Assembly (NCBI GenBank): GCA_001029295.1
Contig: LDXJ01000064.1
Coordinates: 186,001 to 250,000, forward strand
Reading direction: 5' to 3'
Origin: Peptococcaceae bacterium CEB3
GTDB taxonomy: Bacteria; Bacillota; Desulfitobacteriia; Desulfitobacteriales; Desulfitobacteriaceae
Length of the DNA stretch: 64,000 nt
Both the position numbers and the translations under genes were made by a program. The notes beneath the pieces were generated by a model, which was given only the letters and a program-made list of their open reading frames with translations, did not search any database and was not told the origin of the DNA. The first letter of the stretch is position 1. Each line of letters starts with the position of its first letter. Shown in pieces: positions 35,463 through 44,201 of the stretch.

Positions 35463-36542
35463 TTGAGACAGGTGAACGGAAAGAGAACTTGCACTAGGAT
35501 TTTACCGCTGCTGGTTATCATCTCGGTGATCGTCGCGGCCACTGTTACGGGCTGCGGCACTTCTACCAGCGCCGCGGCCAGTGCGTCGGCCGCGCCGGCT
35601 AAACAATTGGTCTTCTATTCGGCTCAAGGCTACGATAGTGCGATGGCTAAGGCTTTTGAAGCGAAAACAGGGATTAAGGTCAAGCTGGTAGATGACTCCA
35701 CCGGAAAAATTGTAGCCAAGATCGATGCCGAGCGCTCCAATCCCCACTGGGATGTCGCCTGGTTTGACGGGGATTCGACCATGCAAGGTTTGGACAATGA
35801 AGGTATGTTGCTGCAGAACTGGACCCCCAAGGATGTTAGCAATTTGACGACTTTGGGGCAGTCCCTGGTTCCTGCGGACAAAGCCTATTATCCCGCGTCT
35901 GTGACAGCGGCGGCGGCGATCGGGGTCAATACAAAACTGCTGTCTCCCGACCAATATCCCAAAGATTGGCGCGACCTCTTGTCTCCGGTCTTTAAGAACT
36001 CCCTGGCGATGAATGACCCCAGCATCTCCGGTCCCACCTACCCTTACGTGGCCGGCATCATGGATATCATGGGAACAACGCAGGGTAAGCAGTATTTTCA
36101 AGACCTCAAGGCCAACGGTTTAAGGGTTTTTCCGACCAATGATAACACCCTCAAGGCACTTCTCGCCGGTCAGGTTAAGGCTGTGACGATTCAGGATTCC
36201 GCCTTGGTAGCGGCGAAGGTCAAGGGAGACCCCATTAAGATCATCTATCCTTCGTCGGGGGTATTCACCCTGCCGGGCGTGATCGCCATCAATAAAAATG
36301 CCCCCGATATGGCCGCCGCCAAACAGTTTGTAGAATACGTGCTTTCTCCCGCCGGGCAAAAAGTCATGGCCGACGTGAAAAACGGAGGAGGCGATTCCTA
36401 TTTTAACCCTGTGATCAATGGCATACAACCGAATCCAGCCCGGAAGCAGAGCGGGATCAATTGGGTTAAAGTCGACCCCATCAAGGCTGCGAAAGATGAA
36501 AACAGTTTGAAGAAGTGGTTCCATGATAACATCGTCCAATAA
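35463..36542 (+). CDS. ABC importer solute-binding lipoprotein (Fe3+/phosphonate-type)
   Basis: A 359-aa extracellular binding protein: signal peptide with lipobox VTGCG, Ala/Ser-rich linker, then LVFYSAQGYDSAMAKAFEAK characteristic of the iron/thiamine/2-aminoethylphosphonate group. I do not see the adjacent tyrosine pair of classical ferric-binding proteins, so the ligand is open. TTG 35463 is used because GGGAGG stands 7 nt before it. First gene of a three-gene importer. Confidence 0.88.
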   Translation: MRQVNGKRTCTRILPLLVIISVIVAATVTGCGTSTSAAASASAAPAKQLVFYSAQGYDSAMAKAFEAKTGIKVKLVDDSTGKIVAKIDAERSNPHWDVAWFDGDSTMQGLDNEGMLLQNWTPKDVSNLTTLGQSLVPADKAYYPASVTAAAAIGVNTKLLSPDQYPKDWRDLLSPVFKNSLAMNDPSISGPTYPYVAGIMDIMGTTQGKQYFQDLKANGLRVFPTNDNTLKALLAGQVKAVTIQDSALVAAKVKGDPIKIIYPSSGVFTLPGVIAINKNAPDMAAAKQFVEYVLSPAGQKVMADVKNGGGDSYFNPVINGIQPNPARKQSGINWVKVDPIKAAKDENSLKKWFHDNIVQ

Positions 36543-38313
36543 GGCGGAACACACCAAGGCAGAACATATCGGCTCACGTCTTCGGCACTGGGGATCCGGT
36601 GCCGGGGACGTGACGGGGGCCATACTTCTCTCGCTTTTGATAGCCTATCCTTTGGCGACCCTTTTGGGGCAGGCTCTTCTGCCTCATCTCTTCAGCAAGC
36701 CGATGAGCCTGATCCCTTCTTTGGCGCCGCTGCGGAGCGTATTTGGGAGTAAATTGAATCTGGTGGCGGTTGTAAATTCATTGTCTATCGGCTTGGCCGA
36801 GGCCGTCCTGGCCATTGTCCTGGGTTCCTTCAGCGCTCTGGCCCTGGCCCGAGTGCCGCGGAAGTTGGGAGCGGTTCTGGATGCTCTGATCTGGGTGGTG
36901 TTTTTTGTTCCGTCCTATGTCATTGCCCAAGGCTGGGTGATTCTCATGCAGGACAAAGGCATTTTGGCCCAGTTGACCGGCTTGCCCAACGGTTGGTCTG
37001 CTTGGTTTTTCACCCGTTTCGGTTTAGTTTTGATCATGGGCCTGCGTTATTTTCCTTACGTGCATTTCGGTATGCAAGAGGCCCTGCTGCACATCAACGA
37101 GGATCTGGTGCAAGCCGGACGCGTTGCCGGGGCCGGCCGCCGGCAGATCATGACCAAGATCATTTTACCGCTCTTGACTCCGGCTTGGCTGGCCGGGGGA
37201 TCGATCGCTTTTGCCGAGGGGTTCGGGGATTTCGGGATTGCCGCGGCCATTACCCCGCAGGCCCACATCCCGATGGCGACTTACCAGATTTATGCCTCAC
37301 TCAGTGAAGCCCCCGTCAATTACCCGGCCGCCGCGGGCATGTCTATGGTCGTGGTGCTCGTGACAGCCGCCGCCATTGTGCTTCAGTTTTGGTGGCTGAA
37401 AAAGAGAAATTACAATACGCTGTCATCGCGGGCTAGCCAAGACCCGTCGGAAGGCAAAAGCTATCGGGCTCTGGCGATCGGGGTGGCCGCGCTTCTTTTC
37501 ATCGCTCTCTTTTTACCTTTGGGGGCGACTCTTTGCGCTTCCCTTTGGAAGACGTGGAGCGGAGGGATGAGCGCAAGCAATTGGACCTTGAGTCATTACG
37601 TCCGGGCTCTGCGTCTGGGGGGGAGCGGCTGGCAAGCGCTGAGGCGTTCGCTTGAATACTCCCTGGTGACAGCTTTCCTCACCATGTCCATGGCCTTGAT
37701 GGTAGGTTTTCAGATGTCGTTCAAGGATTCGAAACTTAGCCGCCTGTTGAATGTTTTGACCATGTCGGTGATCGCTGTACCCGGTATCGTTTTGGCGGCA
37801 TCTTTCATTTTTGCCTGGAACGCGGTTTGGCTCATTCCCATTCATCTGGTCTTGTACGGAACCCCCATATGTCTGGCCATGGCTTATATTGCTTCCAGCC
37901 TCCCATACGCCATAAGGCTTGAGGTGGGAGCCATGAGTCAGCTGCCCGCCAACATTCTCAAAGCGGCCGAATCTTTTGGGGCCCGCAACCGTACGGTGAT
38001 CATGCGGATTGTGCTTCCCCTGGTACGGGGAACGGCCATCTCGACGTTTTTTATGACCTTTACCGGCGTCATGTTTGAACTCCCTGCTTCGTCTTTGCTT
38101 TACCCCCCGGGAGAACCGACGTTTTCAGTACTGATTCAATCTAAATTCGACAATTTTGATTGGTCCGGGGGAGCCGCGCTGACTGTTATCGGGCTGGTTG
38201 TTGTGTTCGCTGCCTATGGCCTGGGACGCTATCTGGTTCATTACAGTGGCAAGGTTCGGGTCGAAAAGGCGCAGCGGGCGGACCGGGACGTGGTCGCGGC
38301 GGCCGGCGGCTGA
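36523..38313 (+). CDS. ABC importer permease, two fused permease domains (FbpB-type)
   Basis: A 596-aa membrane protein with about 12 hydrophobic segments forming two BPD_transp_1 halves; EAA-type loops EDLVQAGRVAGAGRRQIMTK and LKAAESFGARNRTVIM bind the ATPase. Such fused permeases are typical for Fe3+ and phosphonate importers. The ATG lies 20 bp inside the binding-protein gene, so translation is coupled. Confidence 0.9.
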   Translation: MITSSNKAEHTKAEHIGSRLRHWGSGAGDVTGAILLSLLIAYPLATLLGQALLPHLFSKPMSLIPSLAPLRSVFGSKLNLVAVVNSLSIGLAEAVLAIVLGSFSALALARVPRKLGAVLDALIWVVFFVPSYVIAQGWVILMQDKGILAQLTGLPNGWSAWFFTRFGLVLIMGLRYFPYVHFGMQEALLHINEDLVQAGRVAGAGRRQIMTKIILPLLTPAWLAGGSIAFAEGFGDFGIAAAITPQAHIPMATYQIYASLSEAPVNYPAAAGMSMVVVLVTAAAIVLQFWWLKKRNYNTLSSRASQDPSEGKSYRALAIGVAALLFIALFLPLGATLCASLWKTWSGGMSASNWTLSHYVRALRLGGSGWQALRRSLEYSLVTAFLTMSMALMVGFQMSFKDSKLSRLLNVLTMSVIAVPGIVLAASFIFAWNAVWLIPIHLVLYGTPICLAMAYIASSLPYAIRLEVGAMSQLPANILKAAESFGARNRTVIMRIVLPLVRGTAISTFFMTFTGVMFELPASSLLYPPGEPTFSVLIQSKFDNFDWSGGAALTVIGLVVVFAAYGLGRYLVHYSGKVRVEKAQRADRDVVAAAGG

Positions 38314-38367
38314 AGAAGACGTTTTGGTGGTGCAGGCAGCTGGGCGGAAAGTTCATGAAGCCGGAAG

Positions 38368-38491
38368 CGGTGGTTGCAGAAGAGGCGTGGGGGCAAGCAG
38401 TGGTTCCGGAGGACGTGCAGGGGCCAAGCTGCGGTTGCGGACGACGTGCGGGAACCAAGCGGCGAACGAAGAAGACGTGGATGTGGCAAGC
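38368..38491. repeat. 31-bp tandem repeat x4 between permease and ATPase genes
   Basis: Units at 38368-38398, 38399-38429, 38430-38460 and 38461-38491, each ending in CAAGC and with a GACGTG or GGCGTG core. The array fills most of the 220-bp gap inside the ABC operon. Copies are diverged. Confidence 0.8.
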
Positions 38492-38534
38492 GGCGGAGGA
38501 ACGGAGTATACCGGCAGCCAAGAAGGAGGGTTTT

Positions 38535-39671
38535 ATGAGTCCTATCATTTTGGAAAACGTCAGGAAATCTTACGGCGACAAATTGGTCTTGGACAGCCTG
38601 TCCTTGGAAATCCGGGAGGGTCAGTATGTCGCCCTCCTGGGGCCTTCGGGCTGCGGCAAAACGACCTTGATCGGCGCGCTGGCCGGACTGATCGCCATTG
38701 ACGGCGGAGTGATCATGAGCGGGGAGAAGCGTTGGTCCGCCCGAGGGTATAACCTGACGCCTGAGGCGAGAAATGTGGGTCTGGTTTTTCAAGATTACGC
38801 TCTGTGGCCCCATATGAATGTCTTCGCCAACCTGGCTTTCAGTCTGAAGATCAAAAAGCGGCCCCGCCAGGAGATCAAGCGGCGGATAGCCGAGGCACTG
38901 GCGACCGTACAGATGACAGACTTTGAGAACCGTTATCCCCATCAGCTTTCGGGGGGACAAAAGCAGAGAGTGGCGATTGCCCGGGCCTTGGTCGCCAAGC
39001 CCTCCCTCTTGCTGATGGATGAGCCCCTGTCCAGTCTGGACGCTCAGTTGCGGGAAACGATGCGCTGGGAGCTTTTGCGCATTATCCGGGACGCGGGCAT
39101 AACCACGGTCTATGTCACTCACGATCAGGCTGAAGCCTTGAGTATGGCTGATTATGTGGTATTATTGAACCAAGGGCACATAGAGCAGGCAGGGAGTCCC
39201 ACTGACCTCTACCGGGAACCGGCGACTGTTTTTGCGGCGAATTTCCTCGGCTGTTCCAACATCCTGGAAGGCCGGGCCTTGGCCGGGCTGGGAGAATATA
39301 CGCCTGTGGAATGCGGGGGATTCAGAATCTATAGCCGCGGCTCGCTCCCTGTCGGACAAAGAGCGAAAATAATGGTCCGCCCTGCGGATATTATGCTTGA
39401 CAGGCGGGATCCCGGCCCGGGCGCACTGCTCGACGCGGTGGTCGCCCAGCGCTCGTTTCAAGGGGTCAACTGGCAATACAAGTTAGCGTTGCGGGAGGCG
39501 CCTGATATCTGTCTGGAGGTGTGGGACACAGCCGAAAGAACGGTGAGTGATGCTGTTGAGCTCTGGCTGCCCGCGGCTTGCTGTCGGCCTGTGAGCGAAC
39601 AGTCACTCGCCGGGGCGGAGGAGCCCCTAAGGGGAAAGCAACCGGTCGTCGGGGTAGAGGCTATCGTCTGA
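38535..39671 (+). CDS. ABC importer ATP-binding protein
   Basis: A 378-aa ATPase: Walker A GPSGCGKTT, Q-loop FQDYALWPHM, signature LSGGQKQRVAIARAL, Walker B LLLMDEPLSSLD, then a C-terminal TOBE-like regulatory domain. ATG 38535 is preceded by AAGGAGGG; the open frame extending to 38160 runs through the repeat array and is not used. Together with the two preceding genes it forms one importer. The C-terminal end overlaps a 33-bp repeat. Confidence 0.92.
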   Translation: MSPIILENVRKSYGDKLVLDSLSLEIREGQYVALLGPSGCGKTTLIGALAGLIAIDGGVIMSGEKRWSARGYNLTPEARNVGLVFQDYALWPHMNVFANLAFSLKIKKRPRQEIKRRIAEALATVQMTDFENRYPHQLSGGQKQRVAIARALVAKPSLLLMDEPLSSLDAQLRETMRWELLRIIRDAGITTVYVTHDQAEALSMADYVVLLNQGHIEQAGSPTDLYREPATVFAANFLGCSNILEGRALAGLGEYTPVECGGFRIYSRGSLPVGQRAKIMVRPADIMLDRRDPGPGALLDAVVAQRSFQGVNWQYKLALREAPDICLEVWDTAERTVSDAVELWLPAACCRPVSEQSLAGAEEPLRGKQPVVGVEAIV

Positions 39672-39755
39672 ATTCGTGACGCCAGGGCCGAGGGTATCGT
39701 CTGCGCCCGTGACGTCAGGGCCGAGGCTCTCGTTTGAGCTCGCGAGGCTGAGGAA
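39657..39755. repeat. 33-bp tandem repeat x3 at the end of the ABC operon
   Basis: Units 39657-39689, 39690-39722 and a diverged 39723-39755, all starting GAGGnTnTCGT. The ATPase stop codon lies in unit 1. The remainder up to 39931 has no recognised gene. Confidence 0.85.
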
Positions 39756-39931
39756 AGGGCAAACGGCAGATGGGTGGAGTGCCGGACAGAGATAGACTCA
39801 AAAGAGCAGAGCCCTACCCTTCCAGATTGGCAAGAGCGTGTGGGGTTTGATGACTAGCGGCCGTACACTCGCGACTTCAGTCATGAGTTAGGGCGGTCGT
39901 GTCTAACTAAATTGAAAAGGAGTGAGGCCTG

Positions 39932-40378
39932 ATGAAATGGGTGACCAGAGAGAACGTACATGTGGACCGGGTGGCTTGTCCCTGGTTGATTAAGAAATTC
40001 GTGGACACGGAGGCGGAATTCGTCTTTGTGCCGGCTGATACAGACCCGGCGGGCATTACGGAGGGCATCCCTTTCGACATGAAAGGGGTTGAACTGGGAC
40101 ATATGGGGGATGAGTGCTCTTTCGACGCCATTATCCATAAGTTTAAACTGACCTCAGATCCCGCTTTGGCTGAAGTCCGGAGAATTGTCCGCCTGGCCGA
40201 TACCGGCCGTGGGCAAGAGGAACCCCTGGCGCAGGCTCTCGATTTGTTAGCCAGAGGGTATGGTTATATTAGCGTGAACGACCACGAGACGCTGGAGAAA
40301 GAGTTTGTCCTCTACGATGCGCTGTACGCCTACTTTCAACATGCCTTGGAAAAAGGAGCGGCCGATAAATCACTCTGA
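39932..40378 (+). CDS. ChrB C-terminal-domain protein
   Basis: A 148-aa protein equal to the ChrB_C domain of chromate-resistance regulators: HVDRVACPWLIKKFVDTEAE, FDMKGVELGHMGDECSFDAI and LADTGRG. The usual N-terminal ChrB part is absent. Function is unclear (chromate response or redox sensing in other bacteria). AAAAGGAG precedes the ATG. It is followed by a COG4280-type membrane protein rather than the ChrA chromate pump. Confidence 0.82.
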   Translation: MKWVTRENVHVDRVACPWLIKKFVDTEAEFVFVPADTDPAGITEGIPFDMKGVELGHMGDECSFDAIIHKFKLTSDPALAEVRRIVRLADTGRGQEEPLAQALDLLARGYGYISVNDHETLEKEFVLYDALYAYFQHALEKGAADKSL

Positions 40379-40450
40379 ATTCCGGCTTGCCTACGGAGAC
40401 TAATTAATACCAGCGGAATTTAATACCCGCGGAAAGAAAGGAGAACCTTG

Positions 40451-41233
40451 ATGGTTTGGTCGGCTGTCCTACCGTCTTTCTTTGCTTCAACGGTGGAGTT
40501 CGTGGAAGCATTGACTATCGTTTTGGTCATTGGTGTGACAATTAATTGGAAGAGCAGTTTGCTGGGAGCGGCCGCTGCGGCCCTCACTTTGGGGGTTTTG
40601 GTCCTTATTTTTGGCTCAGCCATCGTTCTCTTCATTCCGATTGAGGTCTTGCGGCTGGTCGTCGGCATCATCCTGGTGCTTTTCGGCCTGCAGTGGCTCA
40701 AGAAGGCTTTGCTCCGCTACAGCGGCCTCAAAGCGCTGCACGACGAAGGCGCAATCTACGAGGAGAGATTGCGTGAATTGAAAGCACGCGGTGAGATTGA
40801 TGCCGGTAAATTTAACGGTTTCGGCTTTCTCACTTCTTTCAAAAGCGTGTTGCTCGAAGGTCTGGAAGTCGCCTTCATCGTCATTACCTTCGGGGCCAGC
40901 GCCGGTACCCATAAAGTGGACGGGCTCTGGGCTGCGGCCGTCGGGGCTCTGCTGGCCTTCGTGGTTGTCGTTTTACTCGGGTTTGCGGTCCGTGGTCCGC
41001 TGACCAAAATCCCGGAGAATACCCTTAAGTATATTGTCGGTCTAATGCTTGTCACTTTCGGGACCTTCTGGGGCGGGGAAGGGCTGGGGATCGCCTGGCC
41101 GTTCGCGGACCTGTTTCTGTTGGTGCTCTTGGCAGCGTATTTCGTTGCGAGTCTGTTGATCGTGCGCTGGCTCAAACCGTACGGCAGAGCCCGGGAGAGG
41201 CAGAAACCCGGAGTGGGAGGGAGCCGCTCATGA
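40451..41233 (+). CDS. COG4280-like polytopic membrane protein
   Basis: A 260-aa protein with about seven hydrophobic segments. Two acidic membrane motifs, TVEFVEALTIVLVIGVTINW and LLEGLEVAFIVITFGASAG, recur in each half and suggest an internal-repeat ion transporter related to the LysE/TMEM165-like superfamily. Substrate unknown. ATG 40451 has AAGGAG 7 nt upstream. The stop overlaps the following small gene (ATGA). Confidence 0.75.
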   Translation: MVWSAVLPSFFASTVEFVEALTIVLVIGVTINWKSSLLGAAAAALTLGVLVLIFGSAIVLFIPIEVLRLVVGIILVLFGLQWLKKALLRYSGLKALHDEGAIYEERLRELKARGEIDAGKFNGFGFLTSFKSVLLEGLEVAFIVITFGASAGTHKVDGLWAAAVGALLAFVVVVLLGFAVRGPLTKIPENTLKYIVGLMLVTFGTFWGGEGLGIAWPFADLFLLVLLAAYFVASLLIVRWLKPYGRARERQKPGVGGSRS

Positions 41234-41442
41234 AAATGGCAGTGCGGATTTTACAGGAAATCTTTGATTTCTTCTGCGGCGATTGGCTCATTTTCTGGGG
41301 CATTGCCCTGACCGTCGTCGTGATCGAGGGAATTGAGCGTCTGCCGGCCCTGGCGTCGGCCAGGCCGTGGGCCGGTCTCATCTTTTTCGCGGGCGTTGCT
41401 TTAAGCCTGATGAACTCTCTCAAAAGGGAAACAAAGGAATAG
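41230..41442 (+). CDS. Small membrane protein
   Basis: A 70-aa protein with two hydrophobic segments (WLIFWGIALTVVVIEGIE and WAGLIFFAGVALSLMNSL). It is translationally coupled to the preceding transporter-like gene and may be an accessory subunit. No family recognised. Confidence 0.65.
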   Translation: MKMAVRILQEIFDFFCGDWLIFWGIALTVVVIEGIERLPALASARPWAGLIFFAGVALSLMNSLKRETKE

Positions 41443-41457
41443 CGGCGGTCCGGAAGA

Positions 41458-41490
41458 AGCCCTTTCGTCAATCGAACGGAAGGGCTTTTT
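41458..41490 (+). terminator. Rho-independent terminator of the chrB-COG4280 operon
   Basis: AGCCCTTTCGT (41458-41468) pairs with ACGGAAGGGCT (41476-41486, one wobble), followed by TTTTT. Confidence 0.85.
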
Positions 41491-41680
41491 GCGCGTGCTT
41501 CGCGCCGGCTTACGACTCTGCCATGATGACTTCAAGGACTTAGACGTCCTTTTGAGATACTCGGAGTGTCGTCTAAGCGGACTTTATCTATTACATACGG
41601 GCTTAAAACTCTTCATCTCATATGATGTATTCGGTCTGCGGCCAGGTTCCGACGCTTCTTGGGACATTCGGGTGTGGGAG

Positions 41681-41709
41681 TTGAGAGCTTTGCGCGTTTG
41701 TGATATGCT
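41681..41709 (+). promoter_or_regulatory. Promoter of MOSC gene
   Basis: TTGAGA (41681-41686), 17-bp spacer, TATGCT (41704-41709), 37 bp before the start codon. The stretch 41491-41680 has no recognised gene. Confidence 0.5.
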
Positions 41710-41745
41710 CTTGATTGAGACATACCCTGAAAAGGAAGGATACCT

Positions 41746-42162
41746 TTGGGAATAGTAATTTCTTTGCATACCAGCCCGCTGCGGGGAACCGCAAAAAACG
41801 ATGTCGCTGAGGTCGAGATCGTCATGGGCTGGGGTCTTGCAGGCGATGGTCATGGCGGTGATTGGGACCGCCAGGTCAGCATTTTTTCTCTCGAGGCCTT
41901 GGCAAAAGTGCCGGCCGAGAAGCGGGAGGAAGTATTAAATGACGGCTATACCGAAAATATCACGATCCGTGGGGTGCCCTTGAACCTATTGGTACCCCGG
42001 GCGGTGTTGAGATTCGGGGCGGCGGAAGTGGAGATACGCCACGTGGGCAAGGATGAATGGAAAGAGCATGGGCGACCGTATATTGTCAGCCGGGAAGGCC
42101 GTTTTGGACGGGTCCTCAAAGGCGGCAAGGTCAGGGTGGGGGACGAAGTGGAACTGGTCTGA
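41746..42162 (+). CDS. MOSC-domain protein
   Basis: A 138-aa stand-alone MOSC domain (molybdenum-cofactor sulfurase C-terminal type): GLAGDGHGGDWDRQVSIFS, ENITIRG and SREGRFGRVLKGGKVRVGD. MOSC proteins transfer sulfur or handle Moco. The Cys normally found after the GKE motif is not visible (GKDEWKEHGRPYIVSREG). TTG start with AGGAAGG upstream. Followed 59 bp later by sufC. Confidence 0.82.
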   Translation: MGIVISLHTSPLRGTAKNDVAEVEIVMGWGLAGDGHGGDWDRQVSIFSLEALAKVPAEKREEVLNDGYTENITIRGVPLNLLVPRAVLRFGAAEVEIRHVGKDEWKEHGRPYIVSREGRFGRVLKGGKVRVGDEVELV

Positions 42163-42221
42163 AGTGGAACCGAGAGGCCGTTTCTGACGGAAAAGCTTAG
42201 AAAGAACAGGGAGGAATGATC

Positions 42222-42971
42222 GTGCTGGAAATACAAGGGGTCTCTTTGACCATGGAAGAAGGTCAGACGGCCGAAATTTTAAGGCATATTAATCTTAGAC
42301 TTGCCGAGAAAAAAATATACGTTATCACGGGACCGAACGGAGGGGGAAAATCCTCGCTGGCCAAAGTTATCATGGGGGTCTATCCGCCGAGCGAGGGCAA
42401 GATTTTGCTGGACGGACAGGATATCACGTCCAAGACGATCACAGAGAGGGCGCTTTTGGGCTTGGGCTATGCTTTCCAGAATCCCCCCCGGTTCAAAGGA
42501 CTTAAGGTCAAGGAATTAGTCAAACTGGCTGCTTCCACCAATCCGGATAAGTTGAATATTGGCGACCTTCTCCATGACGTGGGACTCTGTGCCCAGGATT
42601 ATCTGGACCGGGACGCGGATGCCAGCCTCTCCGGTGGGGAAATGAAACGGATCGAGATCGCCACGGTCCTGGCGCGCAAACTCAAGGTGGCGGTCTTTGA
42701 CGAGCCGGAAGCGGGGATCGATCTTTGGAGTTTTCAAAGGTTGGCGGAGACTTTCAAATTCATTCATGAAAAGTATGACACAACTATCATTATTATTTCA
42801 CATCAGGAAAGGATTCTCGACCTTGCGGACGAAATTATCCTTATAGCTAATGGCGAAGTCAGTGAGCAGTCGGCCAAGGACAAGATTCTCAACAAGATTT
42901 TAAAGAACGAAGATTGCTGCAGCAGTCAGTGTGAGAAAGGAGTCATTCAGGATGCTGAGTTCGCTGGATAA
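42222..42971 (+). CDS. sufC: SufC-like Fe-S assembly ATPase
   Basis: A 249-aa ABC-type ATPase with Walker A TGPNGGGKSSLAK, SufC-typical AFQNPPRFKGL, signature LSGGEMKRIEIA and Walker B AVFDEPEAGIDLWS. It ends in a Cys-containing tail (EDCCSSQCEK). GTG 42222 is chosen because AGGGAGGA ends 6 nt upstream, while ATG 42216 touches it. Overlaps sufB by 20 bp. Energises Fe-S scaffold SufB. Confidence 0.88.
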   Translation: MLEIQGVSLTMEEGQTAEILRHINLRLAEKKIYVITGPNGGGKSSLAKVIMGVYPPSEGKILLDGQDITSKTITERALLGLGYAFQNPPRFKGLKVKELVKLAASTNPDKLNIGDLLHDVGLCAQDYLDRDADASLSGGEMKRIEIATVLARKLKVAVFDEPEAGIDLWSFQRLAETFKFIHEKYDTTIIIISHQERILDLADEIILIANGEVSEQSAKDKILNKILKNEDCCSSQCEKGVIQDAEFAG

Positions 42972-43872
42972 AGAGATGCTGGAAAAAGTCGCCGATTTGC
43001 ATGAAATTCCCCAGGGTGCCTACAATATCCGAAGGAATGGAGTGGGGGTTCAGAGAAACACGACGGCCAACATCGACATTGTTACCAAGAAAGACAAACC
43101 CGGGATTGACGTGATTGTTAAGCCGTACACCACGGGCGAAAGTGTCCATATACCTGTCATAGTGACGGAAGAGAATATCACGGATTTGGTTTACAATACG
43201 TTCGAGATTGGAGCTTACTCGGACGTTTTGGTTGTTGCCGGCTGCGGGATTCACAATTGCGGAGACCAAAAGTCCCAACATGATGGCATTCATAATTTTT
43301 TCGTGCGCAAGGGTGCCAAGCTTAAATACGTGGAAAAGCATTATGGTCAAGGGGATGGCCGGGGGGCGAGGGTCCTCAATCCCAAGACCATCATTGAAGC
43401 GGAAGAGGGAGCGGTTGTAGAGCTGGAGATGGTGCAGATCAAGGGAATTGACAATACGCTGAGGGAGACGGAGGTCAGACTGGGGGACAAAGCCAAGCTG
43501 GTGCTGACGGAACGCCTCTTGACCTACTTGGGCCAGGAAGCGCAGTCCAAAATAACCGTTGAGCTTAACGGGGTGGATTCGTCGGCCCAGATTATTTCCC
43601 GTTCCGTCGCGCAGGATGAATCCAGGCAGGAATTCTATTTTGATTTGGTGGGGCGCAATCGCGCCAGGGGCCATATCCAATGTGACGCTATCATCATGCA
43701 CGCGGCCCAGGTTCTTTCCACGCCCAGGGTTTCCGCCTATCATTCCCAAGCGCAGCTGATCCACGAAGCGGCCATTGGCAGAATCGAATCCGAACAATTG
43801 GTGAAACTCATGTCTTTGGGGCTTTCGGAAAAAGAAGCGGAAGACACTATCCTAAAGGGATTTTTGGCTTAG
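42952..43872 (+). CDS. sufB: Short SufB/SufD-like Fe-S scaffold protein
   Basis: A 306-aa beta-helix scaffold, much shorter than SufB of E. coli (about 495). CGIHNCGDQKSQHDGIHNFF and the C-terminal HEAAIGRIESEQLVKLMSLG region are visible. With sufC alone beside it, this is the minimal two-gene (SmsCB-like) assembly system known in anaerobes and archaea. ATG 42952 follows AAAGGAG with 9 nt; no cysteine desulfurase is adjacent. Confidence 0.88.
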   Translation: MLSSLDKEMLEKVADLHEIPQGAYNIRRNGVGVQRNTTANIDIVTKKDKPGIDVIVKPYTTGESVHIPVIVTEENITDLVYNTFEIGAYSDVLVVAGCGIHNCGDQKSQHDGIHNFFVRKGAKLKYVEKHYGQGDGRGARVLNPKTIIEAEEGAVVELEMVQIKGIDNTLRETEVRLGDKAKLVLTERLLTYLGQEAQSKITVELNGVDSSAQIISRSVAQDESRQEFYFDLVGRNRARGHIQCDAIIMHAAQVLSTPRVSAYHSQAQLIHEAAIGRIESEQLVKLMSLGLSEKEAEDTILKGFLA

Positions 43873-43997
43873 GAATAGTAAAGTGTCGCCGTTAGGCCGC
43901 CGCTTTAGTTGTTCCTTTAGGATGTGTTCTATCTCCGGAATCGGATTTCTAGGTTTTCTCGCGCGTTTTCTATAAGAATGTTCTCTAAACAGTTAGC

Positions 43998-44024
43998 CCC
44001 GCGGAGTGGATTCTCTGCGGGGCC
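43998..44024 (+). terminator. Hairpin downstream of sufB
   Basis: GCCCCGCGGAG pairs with CTCTGCGGGGC (one wobble) in a 27-nt hairpin. It lacks a good U-run, so termination is uncertain. Confidence 0.4.
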
Positions 44025-44059
44025 GTTGCCGTTTGAGCGAAGAAGAAGGCTGCGCGGAC

Positions 44060-44104
44060 GAGAAGTATTCGGACGAAAGGTATTCGGACGAAGGGGATTC
44101 GGAT
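44060..44104. repeat. 15-bp tandem repeat x3
   Basis: Units 44060-44074, 44075-44089 and 44090-44104 of type GAAAGGTATTCGGAC. Located in the 580-bp gap between sufB and the germination gene; no gene recognised in that gap (open frames there encode only Arg/Lys-rich low complexity). Confidence 0.8.
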
Positions 44105-44201
44105 GGCGGATATACGGAGAGTGTGTACTGGGACGGCGGATTATGGGAATATTTATCTGCCGATCGGCAGAAAATAAGCTGGAAGAAGCAGGCAAGCGGG
44201 A

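Noticed and set aside
38160-38534. N-terminal extension of the ABC ATPase frame
   Set aside because: It overlaps the permease gene and then runs through a 31-bp repeat array; ATG 38535 has an excellent ribosome site and the family N-terminus.
41489-41755. 88-codon open frame before the MOSC gene
   Set aside because: No ribosome site, no protein-like pattern, and it contains the likely MOSC promoter.
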